Shown here: piece by piece, positions 1 through 9,084 of the stretch
How the letters are laid out: each line of letters begins with the position of its first letter
How positions within the stretch are numbered: position 1 is the first letter of the stretch
Origin: Deltaproteobacteria bacterium Ga0077539
GTDB lineage: Bacteria; Myxococcota_A; Polyangia; Polyangiales; Ga0077539
NCBI GenBank assembly: GCA_001465015.1
Contig: LNEO01000113.1
Span: forward strand, 21,961 to 85,960
Direction of reading: 5' to 3'
DNA: 64,000 bases
Translations under genes and position numbers: made by a program
Notes under the pieces: model-generated
Database searches by the model: none
Told to the model about the DNA's origin: nothing
The model's input: only the letters and a program-made list of their open reading frames with translations

Positions 1-1399
1 GGATCTCTTCGTCGAGCAGCGCGAGCCGCCGCCGAGCCCGCTCGAGGCGCTTGTTGCTGCGGACGATGCCGACGTAGTTCCACATCAACCGGCGGATTTC
101 GTCCCAGTTTTGCGAGACGACGACGGCCTCGTCCGAGGGGACCGCGTCGCCGGTCTGCCACTCGGGGATGTCCGGCCAGCTCTCGCTTCGATCGACGCTC
201 TCGAGCGCGTGCGCAGCGCGATGTCCGTACACGACTCCCTCGAGCAGCGAGTTGCTCGCGAGCCGGTTTGCGCCGTGCAATCCCGTGCACGCGACTTCTC
301 CGATCGCCCACAGGCCCGGCAACGACGTGCGCCCGTCGAGGTCCGTCGTCACTCCGCCGCACTGGTAGTGCGCCGCCGGAACGACCGGGATCGGCCCCGT
401 CGTCATGTCGATCCCCCACCGCAAGCACTCTGCGTAGATGTTCGGAAACCGTGACCGAAGGTAGTCCGGCGAGCGCTCGGACATGTCGAGCCACACGCAG
501 TCTTCACCGCTGCGCTTCATCTCGAAGTCGATCGCGCGGGCGACGATGTCGCGCGGGGCGAGGTCCGCTTGCGGGTGGTGGTTCTTCATGAATGCCGTCC
601 CGTCGGCGAGGCGGAGCACGCCGCCCTCGCCGCGAAGCGCCTCGGAGATCAAGAAGTTCTTCGCCTGCGGGTGATAGAGCGCAGTCGGGTGAAACTGCGT
701 GAACTCCATGTTCGAGACCTCGGCGCCCGCGCGGTAGGCCATCGCGACGCCGTCGCCCGTCGCGACGTCCGGGTTGGATGTGTACAGGTAGACCTTTCCC
801 GAGCCTCCCGTAGCGAGGACCGTCGCGCGCGCCAGGACCGTGTGGACCTTGCCCGCGCGCTTGTCGAGCACGTACGCGCCGCCGCACACATCGGGGCCTC
901 CGAAGCGCGAAAGCACGAGCAGGTCGATGGCCATGTGGTGCTCGAGGATCGTGATCCTCGGGTTCTTCTCAGCCGCTTCGAGCAGACCTCGTTCGACCTC
1001 GCGCCCGGTGATGTCTCCCGCGTGAATCACGCGCCGAGCCGAGTGTCCGCCCTCGCGCGTCAGGTCGAACGGCAGCCCGTTGTCCTCTTTGCTCTTGCTG
1101 AATTTCACGCCCACCGCGACGAGCTCGCGAATGCGCTCGGGCGCGTCGCGCACGACCATGTCGACGACCGTGGGGTGCGACAGATCTGCGCCGGCCACCA
1201 TCGTGTCCTTCGCGTGCGCCTCGAACGTGTCGTTCGGGTCGAACACCGCCGAGATTCCACCCTGCGCCCATGTCGTGGCGGCGTCCGAGCGGGTTCGCTT
1301 GGTCACGATCAGCACGTCTCCGTGCTGCGCGGCCTTGAGCGCGAACGTCAGCCCGGCAATTCCGCTGCCGAGCACCAGAAAGTCAGTGGTGTAACGCAT
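1..1399 (-). CDS. nadB: L-aspartate oxidase (partial, 3' end outside window)
   Basis: FAD flavoenzyme that oxidises L-aspartate to iminoaspartate, the first step of de novo NAD synthesis, in the cytoplasm. The frame opens with ATG at 1399 (MRYTTDFLVLGSGIAG) and reads without a stop to the window edge, giving about 466 of the usual ~530 residues. Visible features are the N-terminal dinucleotide fold with GSGIAG, the TWAQGGIS segment typical of NadB and the GGHSARRVIHAGD stretch of the substrate/FAD region. Near the edge is the helical C-terminal domain (WDEIRRLMWNYVGIVRSNKRLERA). The helical C-terminus fits NadB; succinate dehydrogenase flavoprotein is the main alternative but lacks this start and length. 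No nadA or nadC is visible. It diverges from the transglycosylase gene at 1495. Confidence 0.93.
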   Translation of the reverse strand, partial: MRYTTDFLVLGSGIAGLTFALKAAQHGDVLIVTKRTRSDAATTWAQGGISAVFDPNDTFEAHAKDTMVAGADLSHPTVVDMVVRDAPERIRELVAVGVKFSKSKEDNGLPFDLTREGGHSARRVIHAGDITGREVERGLLEAAEKNPRITILEHHMAIDLLVLSRFGGPDVCGGAYVLDKRAGKVHTVLARATVLATGGSGKVYLYTSNPDVATGDGVAMAYRAGAEVSNMEFTQFHPTALYHPQAKNFLISEALRGEGGVLRLADGTAFMKNHHPQADLAPRDIVARAIDFEMKRSGEDCVWLDMSERSPDYLRSRFPNIYAECLRWGIDMTTGPIPVVPAAHYQCGGVTTDLDGRTSLPGLWAIGEVACTGLHGANRLASNSLLEGVVYGHRAAHALESVDRSESWPDIPEWQTGDAVPSDEAVVVSQNWDEIRRLMWNYVGIVRSNKRLERARRRLALLDEEI

Positions 1400-1494
1400 G
1401 GGCTTCGTGGACGCTGAGCCTACCTCTGTCCGAGGCAAGCCCGCCGTGGGAAGTTTGGCGCTCTGGCCCACGTTCACTAAGATACGACTCGTTC

Positions 1495-2307
1495 ATGAAG
1501 CGTCCGTCCGTTCGAACTGCGTGGGTCCTGCTCGCCGCGGCCGTGGTCGCGTCGGCGTCCACCCGCGCAGGCGCGGACATTTTCGTAACGCGAAGGGCCG
1601 ACGGGACGATTCACCTGTCCAACGTTCCGTCGCAGCGGTCCCCGGCGAGCGCGGTGGTCATTCGATCGCGAGAGGCTTCTGCGTCCCGTCGTTCGGCCTC
1701 GCCGGTCATCGCCTATGACGGAAGCAACACTCCGGTTGCTCAAGTGACGGCCCTCGGCGACGCCCAGGTCCGCTCGCTCTACCTCGCGACCGCGCGGGAT
1801 TCGGGCCGGTATGCCCGCTACGACGCGCACATCCGCGAGGCCGCGCAGCTCTACCAGCTGCCCGAGGCGTTCATCCGCGCGGTGATCAAGCAAGAGAGCG
1901 ATTTCAACCCGTACTCGGTGTCGAGCTCGGGCGCCTCGGGGCTCATGCAGCTCATGCCGCAGACCGCGCAGAGCATGAGCGTTCGCGACGTGTTCGAACC
2001 GCGCCAGAATATCCTCGGCGGAACGCGGTTCCTCCGCGTCCTGGCCAACATGTTCAACGGCGACCTCGTGCTTACGATCGCCGCGTACAACGCCGGCCCC
2101 AACGCGGTGATTCGGCACGCGGGCGTCCCGCCGTACGAGCAGACGCAGCACTACGTCCGCCAGGTGCTTCGGTACTATTACCTCTTTCGCGCCGGGCAAA
2201 TGCCTGGGCAATCGCAGCCCGATCCGGCAGCCGCCACGGGAGCGGCCCCACCGGCCGGCGGAGCGGCCGCCGCTTCGACCCCGGCGAACGCCGCGACCGT
2301 TCGGTGA
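1495..2307 (+). CDS. Lytic transglycosylase with DUF4124 and SLT domains
   Basis: Exported 270-residue enzyme that should cleave peptidoglycan glycan strands between MurNAc and GlcNAc, forming 1,6-anhydroMurNAc. Residues 1-26 form a signal peptide. Residues 28-60 (DIFVTRRADGTIHLSNVP) match the DUF4124 segment often found before SLT domains. Residues 105-225 are the SLT fold, with probable catalytic Glu134 in KQESDFNPYS, GLMQLMP at 149-155 and AYNAG at 198-202. An Ala/Pro/Gly-rich tail follows. The SLT order and length fit Slt/MltC-type family 1 enzymes. It starts 96 nt from divergent nadB, so the gap holds divergent promoters. There is no lipobox, so it is probably periplasmic and soluble. 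Confidence 0.9.
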   Translation: MKRPSVRTAWVLLAAAVVASASTRAGADIFVTRRADGTIHLSNVPSQRSPASAVVIRSREASASRRSASPVIAYDGSNTPVAQVTALGDAQVRSLYLATARDSGRYARYDAHIREAAQLYQLPEAFIRAVIKQESDFNPYSVSSSGASGLMQLMPQTAQSMSVRDVFEPRQNILGGTRFLRVLANMFNGDLVLTIAAYNAGPNAVIRHAGVPPYEQTQHYVRQVLRYYYLFRAGQMPGQSQPDPAAATGAAPPAGGAAAASTPANAATVR

Positions 2308-2367
2308 CCAGCGACGGTGTTTTCGGGGCGTTCTTCGCGGCGTGCGTTTGATGTACGCTCCTTCGCC

Positions 2368-3012
2368 GTGAAGGCCGCACGCAGCACACACGCCGCATGG
2401 TTCACTGCTTGTCTCGCGCTCGTCGCGGCGAGCATTTCGAACGTCTCCCCGTCTTTCGCTCAGGCGCGACCGCCGGCCAACGCTGGCGCCGACGCCGGCG
2501 CTCGCTCGGGCACGCGCACCGCGACGCCCGGACAACAATCGCTCATGCGTGGAATGACTGCGTACGCCTCCCGAGACTGGGCCGCAGCGCTCAGCGCATT
2601 TCGCGAGGCTCAGCAGCACGCTGAGCAGCGCGTGCAGGCGCTCCTCGGCGCCGCGCACTGTCTGGCGCAGCAGGGCAACGCCGACGGCGCGCTCGCCGGC
2701 TTTCGAGAGGCGGCGACAGCCAGCACTCAGCCACAGGCGCAGCCCGCAGATCGCGCTCGCGCGCTGCAGTCGGTGGCCACGCAGCTCGAGGCGATGTCGC
2801 GCTGGCAAGAGGCGCTCGCGGCCTGGCAAGAGTGGGCGACGTACGCCGACGCGCATCCGACCGTGGCCAACCCGGCGATCGGTCGCCAGCGCGTGACGGC
2901 GATCCAAGCGCGCGACGAGCGCGAGCGGACCGAGTCGCAAGTGCGCACGCGAATCGAAGAGCGTCGCCGTCGCAACGCGCAAAACCCGCAGCAGGGTGGC
3001 GCTCGCCCGTAG
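2368..3012 (+). CDS. Secreted TPR-like helical repeat protein
   Basis: About 214 residues from the GTG at 2368, chosen because it gives a clean signal peptide (VKAARSTHAAWFTACLALVA... ending SFAQ). An in-frame GTG at 2317 would place charged residues before the signal. The mature part has a short Ala/Pro/Gly linker, then Ala-rich amphipathic helices of TPR style (AYASRDWAAALSAFREAQQH, LLGAAHCLAQQGNADGALAGF) covering roughly three repeats. It ends in an Arg-rich helix (RTRIEERRRRNAQN). Such proteins usually act as periplasmic scaffolds; no partner can be named. It follows the transglycosylase on the same strand by about 60 nt, so co-transcription is plausible. Confidence 0.65.
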   Translation: MKAARSTHAAWFTACLALVAASISNVSPSFAQARPPANAGADAGARSGTRTATPGQQSLMRGMTAYASRDWAAALSAFREAQQHAEQRVQALLGAAHCLAQQGNADGALAGFREAATASTQPQAQPADRARALQSVATQLEAMSRWQEALAAWQEWATYADAHPTVANPAIGRQRVTAIQARDERERTESQVRTRIEERRRRNAQNPQQGGARP

Positions 3013-3075
3013 CAGAGCGTCTCGCTCGCAACGCGCATCGAGCCCGCTCGCGACACGAGTCGCGCTCGGCGGCCG

Positions 3076-4122
3076 TCAGTTCAACTGTTCGGCCGGAAGC
3101 TGCACGTGCAGCGTCCATCCACGATCGCCGCGCTCGACTTCTGCGGTCCCGCCGAGCTGCGTGACGCGCCCCTTCACCGGCCCAGCGGCCTTCTTGTGTC
3201 GCGCGCCGTCGTCGCTCGATCCGGGGTCGATGAGCTCGATGTGGACGCCGCCTCGACCGCGAAAGAGATTGACCTCGATCGCCCGCGGCTCTGCGTGCCG
3301 AATCGTCTGCTGCGCGGCCTCGAGGATGATCTTCACGAGGTTGCTGCGGAGCTTCTGCGAAGGCGGAGCGAGGCCCGTGACGTTGACGGTGACCGTCGCG
3401 CTGACGCCGCTCGTCTCGCTCACCGAAGACACCGTCTGGCGGACGCGCTCTGCGATGGCGTCCCAGCTCGTGGGCTCGTCGTCCTCCGATGCACGACGGG
3501 GCGATCGCGGCGGAGGTGGAAGAGAGTTGCGACGCTCGCGGCGCGGCGCGGGCTGCGCTTGCTGCGCGACGCGGGCGATCTCGTTGAGCACAGCGTCGCG
3601 CTCGGCGACGGCGCGCGCGGCGCGGCGCGAGAGGCCGACCACCATCACGAACGCGAGCATCGCGACGGACGCCACGATTGCGACGGGCGCCACGGGGCCA
3701 TTGTGGCTCATCGCCGCGCGAACGAGCGGGGCGAGGGCCGCGCTCGCGCCCGCGACGACCATCAGCGCGTCCGACGGATCTCGCGCTGCGAGCACGAGCA
3801 GCCCCGCTGCGTGAATGGCGCTCTGCAACCCGAGCGGCGCGCTCGCGCCGCCCGACGCCGCAGCGCTCGCGACGAGAAACGATCCCCACGACAGCTCATC
3901 GATGAGTCCCCACGCGGCTCCGCGTCGCGCCCGAAAGAACGCGAGCGACGCGAGCGCGAACGAGACGATCACCAGCGCCGCCACGGGCCCGCGCGGGGGG
4001 CCGAGCCATGGCTCGCTCCGTGGGACGAGCCTCGCTACGACCACAGCCGCGAGCGATGCGAGGCTGAGGTCGACGAGCGGGGCGCGTGCGAGTCGTTGGC
4101 GTCGGAGGTCGTCTTCGGACAT
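3076..4122 (-). CDS. Membrane protein with degenerate histidine-kinase-type ATPase domain
   Basis: 348 residues. Roughly residues 15-170 hold five or six hydrophobic spans, followed by a charged/Pro-rich linker at about 180-220. The C-terminal 120 residues resemble the HATPase_c domain of NarL-partner kinases: EAAQQTIRHAEPRAIEVNLFR, then IELIDPGSSDDG, then GGTAEVERGDRGWTLHVQLP. The usual N-box Asn (NAxRHA) is Gln here, the glycine box is weak (DPGSSDD), and no phospho-accepting His in a DHp/HisKA_3 helix is obvious. Phosphotransfer activity is therefore doubtful. It may be a signalling pseudokinase or a highly diverged sensor. No response regulator gene is adjacent. The GT-C-like gene lies upstream on the same strand after about 118 nt. 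Confidence 0.6.
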   Translation of the reverse strand: MSEDDLRRQRLARAPLVDLSLASLAAVVVARLVPRSEPWLGPPRGPVAALVIVSFALASLAFFRARRGAAWGLIDELSWGSFLVASAAASGGASAPLGLQSAIHAAGLLVLAARDPSDALMVVAGASAALAPLVRAAMSHNGPVAPVAIVASVAMLAFVMVVGLSRRAARAVAERDAVLNEIARVAQQAQPAPRRERRNSLPPPPRSPRRASEDDEPTSWDAIAERVRQTVSSVSETSGVSATVTVNVTGLAPPSQKLRSNLVKIILEAAQQTIRHAEPRAIEVNLFRGRGGVHIELIDPGSSDDGARHKKAAGPVKGRVTQLGGTAEVERGDRGWTLHVQLPAEQLN

Positions 4123-4188
4123 CGGCCGGACCGTCGAAGGATGCGAGGCATGCTACCGCGAACGCGCGAATGGTCCAGCGTAGCCCGC

Positions 4189-4206
4189 GCGAACGGAGCC
4201 GTTCGC
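4189..4206. other. Perfect 8-bp inverted repeat between two minus-strand genes
   Basis: GCGAACGG-AG-CCGTTCGC, perfectly self-complementary with a 2-nt centre. It lies 35 nt past the stop of the membrane protein gene ending at 4241 and before the start at 4122. As RNA it would fold with a 6-bp stem and 6-nt loop. No U-tract follows on the minus strand, so it is not a classic intrinsic terminator. It could be an attenuating or stabilising hairpin or an operator. Confidence 0.35.
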
Positions 4207-4240
4207 CGCGCCCGCTTCGGACGCCGTCCGCGCCGCGCGG

Positions 4241-5752
4241 TCAATCCGGCTGAAAATACCGGTTCTGCGTGTAGTCATTGTCGTAGAAGGTCACGCGCTG
4301 TCCGCGCAGGACGATTTGCCGCTCGAAGGTCCACGCCCCGAAGGTGTTGACCGCAACGGCGATCGCAAACGCGGCCAACCACAGGCGATTGATCCTGACG
4401 CCGTTGAGCGCGAGCAGCACGATCGCGAAGGCGGCTACGTCGTTGCTGAAGCGAAAGCCGAACTGAACCCAACCCGAGTTTTGGTAGAAGAGCAGCACGG
4501 TCAACACGGCGCCGGCGCTGGCTGCCAGAAAGAGCGTGTATCCGTGCGTTCCCCTTACGCGTAGCCGGACGAGCTCGAGGAAGTGCGGCGTGGTCACCCA
4601 TACGGCGAGGCCGTGCAGTGACACGACGACGTAGGGAAAATCCCTGGTAAACCAAGGCGTCGACGCGAGGAAGATGCCCAGGTTGCGGCCCAGGTAGTGG
4701 TAGTTGAACAGGCCCCAACGCTCGATGCGGCCTCGCCAGCCGATCTGGAGGTAGCGGTAGCCCGTCTCGTTCCAGTCGTCGAAGCGGAGGAAGTTGAGGT
4801 AGCGCGAGATGAAGACCGCGATCGCGACGGGGATCGCGAACTCGACGCACGCGCGGATGGCTTTGCTCTTGTCCGCGCCGGTCCAGAGCTCGATGAGCGA
4901 CTGCGCCGGCTTGCCGTTGCTGCGATGGACGCGGAGCGCCTCGATCGCGAAGAACGGCGCCGCGAACGCCATGTTCGCGCGCGTGTGAATCGCCAGGCCG
5001 AGCAGCACGCCCGCGGCGATGGGGCTTCGCGCGTCGAGCGCGTACCAGAGGTAGCCGATCACCAGCGACGCGTTGATGACGTGCGCGACGAACCAGACAG
5101 AGCCCTGGATGCTCGAGAAGAAGAACACCGTCCCGAACGCGAACAAGAGCGAGAAGAGGACGTTCTCCTTCCACGTGCGCTCGCTCTTCTTCTCCCGCGA
5201 TAGCCGCGCGAGCAAGAGATAGAGCAGCGCCGGAGCGAGCGCTCCGAGCGCGATGTCCAGCCTGCGGTTCGCGAAGTCCCGCCCGAACAGGGCGACGGCG
5301 GGCATGTAGACCACCGCGGGAAAGCTCGGAAACGCGACGAACCACTTGTCGTTGTAGAACGCCCAGTCGTTGCCGCCCGCTCCCGGAGGACAGGTCCGCG
5401 CCCGAAGCGCTTCTGGCTGACAGCGCACGCTCAGCGTCCCGTGCAGATACGAGTCCGCGAGGTAGCTGAAGTGGTTGTCTGGTGAGTGCGTCGTGAGCCG
5501 TTCGGCCGCGAAAATGCCGTACACAACAAGGGCCAGCGCGAAGATCGCGAGCGCGACCTTCCACGGCAGGGGCTCGCCCGTCGGCGTCTTTGCGGGAGCC
5601 TTGTCGCGCTCTTCGCCAGCGTCGCTCGCCTTGGGAACTTCGCGCTCCGTTGCTTTCGCCGCGCCATCGGACGAGCGCTCGTCCGCGCCGCCCGCGTCAG
5701 CGCTCGTCGCGTCGCGCGCTGCAGGTTTCTCAGTTGATTCGCTCTCGGCCAT
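4241..5752 (-). CDS. Multi-pass GT-C-like membrane protein (putative glycosyltransferase)
   Basis: 503 residues. Residues 1-55 are a charged, Ala/Glu/Lys-rich cytoplasmic tail. Then come 10-12 hydrophobic spans starting at VALAIFALALVVYGIFA. After the first span is a large outside loop with HSPDNHFSYLADSYLHGTL and then the sequence NDKWFVAFPSFPAVVYMPAVALFG. This layout, with an acidic/His-containing first loop, resembles GT-C fold polyprenyl-phosphate sugar or mannosyltransferases. The canonical double-acidic motif is not clear, so the substrate is unknown. The last 40 residues (FERQIVLRGQRVTFYDNDYTQN) would be soluble. It diverges from the Mrp gene across about 137 nt and is not obviously in an operon with a sugar-synthesis gene. 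Confidence 0.6.
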   Translation of the reverse strand: MAESESTEKPAARDATSADAGGADERSSDGAAKATEREVPKASDAGEERDKAPAKTPTGEPLPWKVALAIFALALVVYGIFAAERLTTHSPDNHFSYLADSYLHGTLSVRCQPEALRARTCPPGAGGNDWAFYNDKWFVAFPSFPAVVYMPAVALFGRDFANRRLDIALGALAPALLYLLLARLSREKKSERTWKENVLFSLLFAFGTVFFFSSIQGSVWFVAHVINASLVIGYLWYALDARSPIAAGVLLGLAIHTRANMAFAAPFFAIEALRVHRSNGKPAQSLIELWTGADKSKAIRACVEFAIPVAIAVFISRYLNFLRFDDWNETGYRYLQIGWRGRIERWGLFNYHYLGRNLGIFLASTPWFTRDFPYVVVSLHGLAVWVTTPHFLELVRLRVRGTHGYTLFLAASAGAVLTVLLFYQNSGWVQFGFRFSNDVAAFAIVLLALNGVRINRLWLAAFAIAVAVNTFGAWTFERQIVLRGQRVTFYDNDYTQNRYFQPD

Positions 5753-5889
5753 CCCGATCGATCCTGCGCGCTGTATACCCGAAACTCTGCGATGGGCAGA
5801 GCGGCAACGGATTTACGGTTCGACCCCTCGGGCCAAAAATCGCCGCCACCCTCGACGCCATCGCGGACTTGCGGCATCTCTCCGGCGAA

Positions 5890-6987
5890 ATGGCACTGTC
5901 CAACGAGATCGCGCGATCGGCGCTCGAGTCCCTGGTTGATCCCCTGTCGAACAAGACCCTCGGCGAGCTCCGCGCGGTCAAACGCGCGGACGTCGCCGGC
6001 TCGACGGTCCACGCCGAGGTCGAGCTGTTCTCCCACGCGTCGAGCGCTCGATCGGTGATCGAGCAGGGTGCGAAAGAGAAGCTCGGCTCGCTCGGCGCAG
6101 AGTCCGTCGAGATCACGTTTACGGCCAACGTGCGTACGCGGCAGGTGTCCGGCGAAGACCCGTGCCCCGAGGTCAAGAACATCATTCTGGTGATGTCCGG
6201 CAAGGGAGGCGTGGGCAAGAGCACCGTCGCGGCCAACCTCACGCTCGCGCTTCATCGCGCCGGGGCGCGCGTCGGGTTGCTCGACGCAGACATCTATGGC
6301 CCCAGCGTTCCCACGATGCTCGGGGTGCAAGGACGCCCGGTCAGCGCCGACGGAAAGATGATCGAGCCGCTCGAGCGCTTCGGCGTCAAGATCATGTCCA
6401 TCGGGTTTTTGCTGGACGATCCGAAGACCGCGGTCGTTTGGCGCGGCCCGATGCTGCACGGCGCGCTTCAGCAGTTTTTGCGTGACGTCAACTGGGGCAA
6501 GCTCGACTACCTCGTTTTGGACCTTCCTCCGGGCACCGGAGACGTCGCGCTCACACTGTCACAGCAGGTGAAGGTCACAGGCGCGGTCATCGTGACGACG
6601 CCGCAAGAGGTCGCGCTCATCGACGTCTACAAGTCCATTTCGATGTGCCAGAAGCTCAGCATCCCGGTGTTGGGCGTGGTCGAGAACATGAGCTGGTTCA
6701 TCGATCCTGCCGGCAACAAGCACGAGATCTTCGGCCGCGGGGGAGGGCAGAAGGCCGCAGAGCACGCCAAGGCTCCGTTGCTCGCGCAGATCCCGATGGA
6801 CTCGCTCGTGCGCGAGTGGGGCGACAACGGAACGCCCGTCGTTCAAGCGCAGCCGAACTCGCCGATCGCCAAGGCCTTCAAGGACCTCGCCGAGACGCTC
6901 AGCGACAAGATCACGATGGAGCTCAACGCGGCCTACGGCGGAACCGCGCCGGCCGACGGCCCCAAGCGCCTGAAGATTCTGCGGTGA
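5890..6987 (+). CDS. apbC: Mrp/ApbC-family Fe-S carrier P-loop ATPase
   Basis: 365 residues from ATG 5890, close to the family length; the frame stays open further 5' but would overlap the divergent gene. Residues 10-90 form the MIP18/DUF59-like N-terminal domain. The MinD/Mrp ATPase domain begins at about 97, with deviant Walker A GKGGVGKST at 104-112, DADIYGPSVPTMLG, WRGPMLHGALQQF and DYLVLDLPPGTGD. The family assembles and transfers 4Fe-4S clusters in the cytoplasm. The usual CPxC cluster-binding motif after ENMSWF is missing; the sequence there reads FIDPAGNKHEIFGRGGG. Some cyanobacterial-type Mrp proteins also lack it, so a different ligand set or an altered role is possible. It is followed 20 nt later by the convergent PilZ-like gene. 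Confidence 0.88.
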   Translation: MALSNEIARSALESLVDPLSNKTLGELRAVKRADVAGSTVHAEVELFSHASSARSVIEQGAKEKLGSLGAESVEITFTANVRTRQVSGEDPCPEVKNIILVMSGKGGVGKSTVAANLTLALHRAGARVGLLDADIYGPSVPTMLGVQGRPVSADGKMIEPLERFGVKIMSIGFLLDDPKTAVVWRGPMLHGALQQFLRDVNWGKLDYLVLDLPPGTGDVALTLSQQVKVTGAVIVTTPQEVALIDVYKSISMCQKLSIPVLGVVENMSWFIDPAGNKHEIFGRGGGQKAAEHAKAPLLAQIPMDSLVREWGDNGTPVVQAQPNSPIAKAFKDLAETLSDKITMELNAAYGGTAPADGPKRLKILR

Positions 6988-7006
6988 TTCGCGGGATCGC
7001 GATCGC

Positions 7007-7498
7007 TCACGCCGCGGCGACGACGGGGCGTCCGCCCCAGCCTGTGCGCAGGTCGAGCTGACGGTTCCATCCGACGCCGAGGGCGAGGGCGAGGGGGGTT
7101 TTGCTCGGCGTTCCGTCGAACGCGATGCCCATCTGGTTGTGCTCGCACCACGCGACACGGCAGGGAAAAGCGAACTCGTATCCGAGCGCGGGCGCGATCA
7201 CGCGCACGATCGTGGCGGTCCCTGCTCGCACCGGGTGCGCGAGCCTGAGCCGCATGCCGTCGCGCGACACCGCGACGAGCCGCGCCGTCTCGAAGCCGCC
7301 TGGCGCAGTGAGCTGCACCGGGACGCCGTCGTCCTCGTCGGTGTCGTCTGGGCCCGGCGCTGATCCATCGCCAGGGATCATCTTGCTGAGCGCGAGGAGC
7401 TGCGCGCGCTCTTTCGCGTTGAGGGCAGTGCCGTTTCGACCGGTCGCCTTCGCTTGGAGCTGTACGAAGTCGAAGAGCATGTCGATGACGTCATCCAT
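7007..7498 (-). CDS. PilZ-like domain protein
   Basis: 163 residues from ATG 7498 (MDDVIDMLFDFVQLQAKATG); the frame upstream of this is open only because of GC bias and overlaps rarA. Residues 1-45 are helical and residues 60-150 form a PilZ-like beta barrel. The stretch ETARLVAVSRDGMRLRLAHPV corresponds to the D/NxSxxG strand of PilZ, followed by FPCRVAWCEHNQMGIAF. The N-terminal RxxxR motif needed for c-di-GMP binding is not evident, so it may be a non-binding PilZ. Such proteins regulate motility or polysaccharide output by protein contact. It diverges from rarA over a 142-nt intergenic region. Confidence 0.65.
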   Translation of the reverse strand: MDDVIDMLFDFVQLQAKATGRNGTALNAKERAQLLALSKMIPGDGSAPGPDDTDEDDGVPVQLTAPGGFETARLVAVSRDGMRLRLAHPVRAGTATIVRVIAPALGYEFAFPCRVAWCEHNQMGIAFDGTPSKTPLALALGVGWNRQLDLRTGWGGRPVVAAA

Positions 7499-7640
7499 GG
7501 CGTCCTCCGCGGGAGAGCTGTGTTTGAAGTTCTGTCGTCGTGTCGCCAACAAGAGTGCGAGCCTCGTGCCAGCGGCCTGACAGACATTGGACGCACGGTC
7601 CCTCGCTAAGGTTTGATCCCTGTGACAACAGGAAGTACGC

Positions 7641-9080
7641 GTGGATCTATTCGACCGATTGAAGAAGCCAGTGGCTAGCGCAGGCGCCGCCGCGATCCCC
7701 GCAGACGTCGACGATCCCGGTGGCCACCATGACCTAAACGTCACAGGTGCCCGCGCTGAACCTCGCCAACCCGACGAGCACGCAGCGCTTCGAGGCCCCC
7801 TCGCGGACCGGATGCGACCGAGGACGCTCGAAGAGCTCGCGGGTCACACGGCGCGCATCGGTCCGAACACCCCTCTCGGCCGCGCCATCCTCGCCGATCG
7901 CTGCCCGTCGCTCGTGCTCTGGGGGCCGCCGGGCTGTGGAAAGACCTCCCTCGCTCGCATCGTCGCGGCTCACTCGAAGGCACGATTCGAGGCGCTGTCG
8001 GCCGTGCTCTCGGGCGTCGCCGAGCTGCGAAAGAGCGTCGAGCGCGCAGAGCTCGAGCGCCGCGCCGGTCGCAGGACGATCTTGTTCGTCGACGAGATTC
8101 ATCGCTTCAACAAGGGGCAGCAGGACGCCCTGTTGCCGCACGTCGAGGCGGGCACGGTCACGCTCCTCGGCGCCACGACGGAGAATCCGTCCTTCGCGTT
8201 GAACAGCGCGGTGTTGTCGCGAGCGCAGGTCGTTCGCTTCGAGCCGCTCGATGACGACGCGCTCGTCGTGCTGCTCGCTCGCGCGCTCGCCGACGAATCG
8301 CGCGGCCTCGGTCGCTCGGGCGTGACCGCCGCGCTCGACGTCCTCGCGTTGATCGCGCGCTGGGCCGACGGCGACGCGCGACGCGCGCTCGGGCTGCTCG
8401 AGCACGTGGTCGAAGAAGTGCTCGCCCGAGGCGCGACGAGCGTGTCGAACGAGGACGTCGAGGCCTCGGCCAGAGATCAGACGCTCCGCTACGATCGAGA
8501 CGGCGAAGAGCACTACAACCTCGCGAGCGCGCTCATCAAATCCCTTCGGGGCAGCGACCCCGACGCGGGCCTGTATTGGGCGGTACGAATCATCGAAGCG
8601 GGCGAAGACCCGCTCTTCGTCCTGCGGCGGCTGTTGATCTTCGCGGCCGAAGACGTGGGCATGGCGGATCCGCGCGCGATCGAGGTTGTGGCCGCTTGTG
8701 ATCACGCGTTTCAACGCGTGGGCTTGCCAGAGGGAATGATCCCGCTCGCTCACGCCGTGACGTATCTGGCGCTCGCGCCCAAGAGCAAGAGCGCTTACCG
8801 AGCGCTGCGCGCGGTGCAAGCGGCGATTCAAAAGAGCGGAGCCCTGCCCGTTCCGATGAACCTTCGCAACGCCCCCACCCAGCTGATGAAGGCGATGGGA
8901 TACGGCGTCAATTATCGCGATCCCCACGACAGCGCCGAGGGATGGGTGCCCGAGCACTATCTTCCTGACGCGCTCGAGGGCAACGAGTTCTACGAGCCGA
9001 CGACGCACGGGCTCGAGGCGAAGGCGGCCGAGACGCTCGCGCGACGACGACGGGCGCGTCGCGAACGTGACCGAGGTTGA
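7641..9080 (+). CDS. rarA: Replication-associated recombination protein A (AAA+ ATPase)
   Basis: 479 residues from GTG 7641, preceded by AGGAAG at a good distance. RarA/MgsA acts at stalled forks and interacts with SSB. After a 50-residue N-terminal extension come RMRPRTLEELAGH, Walker A GPPGCGKT at 95-102, Walker B ILFVDEIHRFNKGQQDALLPHVE at about 147 and sensor 1 LLGATTENPSF. The clamp-loader-like lid follows, then the tetramerisation domain (HYNLASALIKSLRGSDPDAGLYW) and the C-terminal MNLRNAPTQLMKAMGYG segment. All family hallmarks are present and length is near the family norm (~445) plus the extension. The stop lies 4 nt before the next start, suggesting coupling. Confidence 0.94.
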   Translation: MDLFDRLKKPVASAGAAAIPADVDDPGGHHDLNVTGARAEPRQPDEHAALRGPLADRMRPRTLEELAGHTARIGPNTPLGRAILADRCPSLVLWGPPGCGKTSLARIVAAHSKARFEALSAVLSGVAELRKSVERAELERRAGRRTILFVDEIHRFNKGQQDALLPHVEAGTVTLLGATTENPSFALNSAVLSRAQVVRFEPLDDDALVVLLARALADESRGLGRSGVTAALDVLALIARWADGDARRALGLLEHVVEEVLARGATSVSNEDVEASARDQTLRYDRDGEEHYNLASALIKSLRGSDPDAGLYWAVRIIEAGEDPLFVLRRLLIFAAEDVGMADPRAIEVVAACDHAFQRVGLPEGMIPLAHAVTYLALAPKSKSAYRALRAVQAAIQKSGALPVPMNLRNAPTQLMKAMGYGVNYRDPHDSAEGWVPEHYLPDALEGNEFYEPTTHGLEAKAAETLARRRRARRERDRG

Positions 9081-9084
9081 CCTG

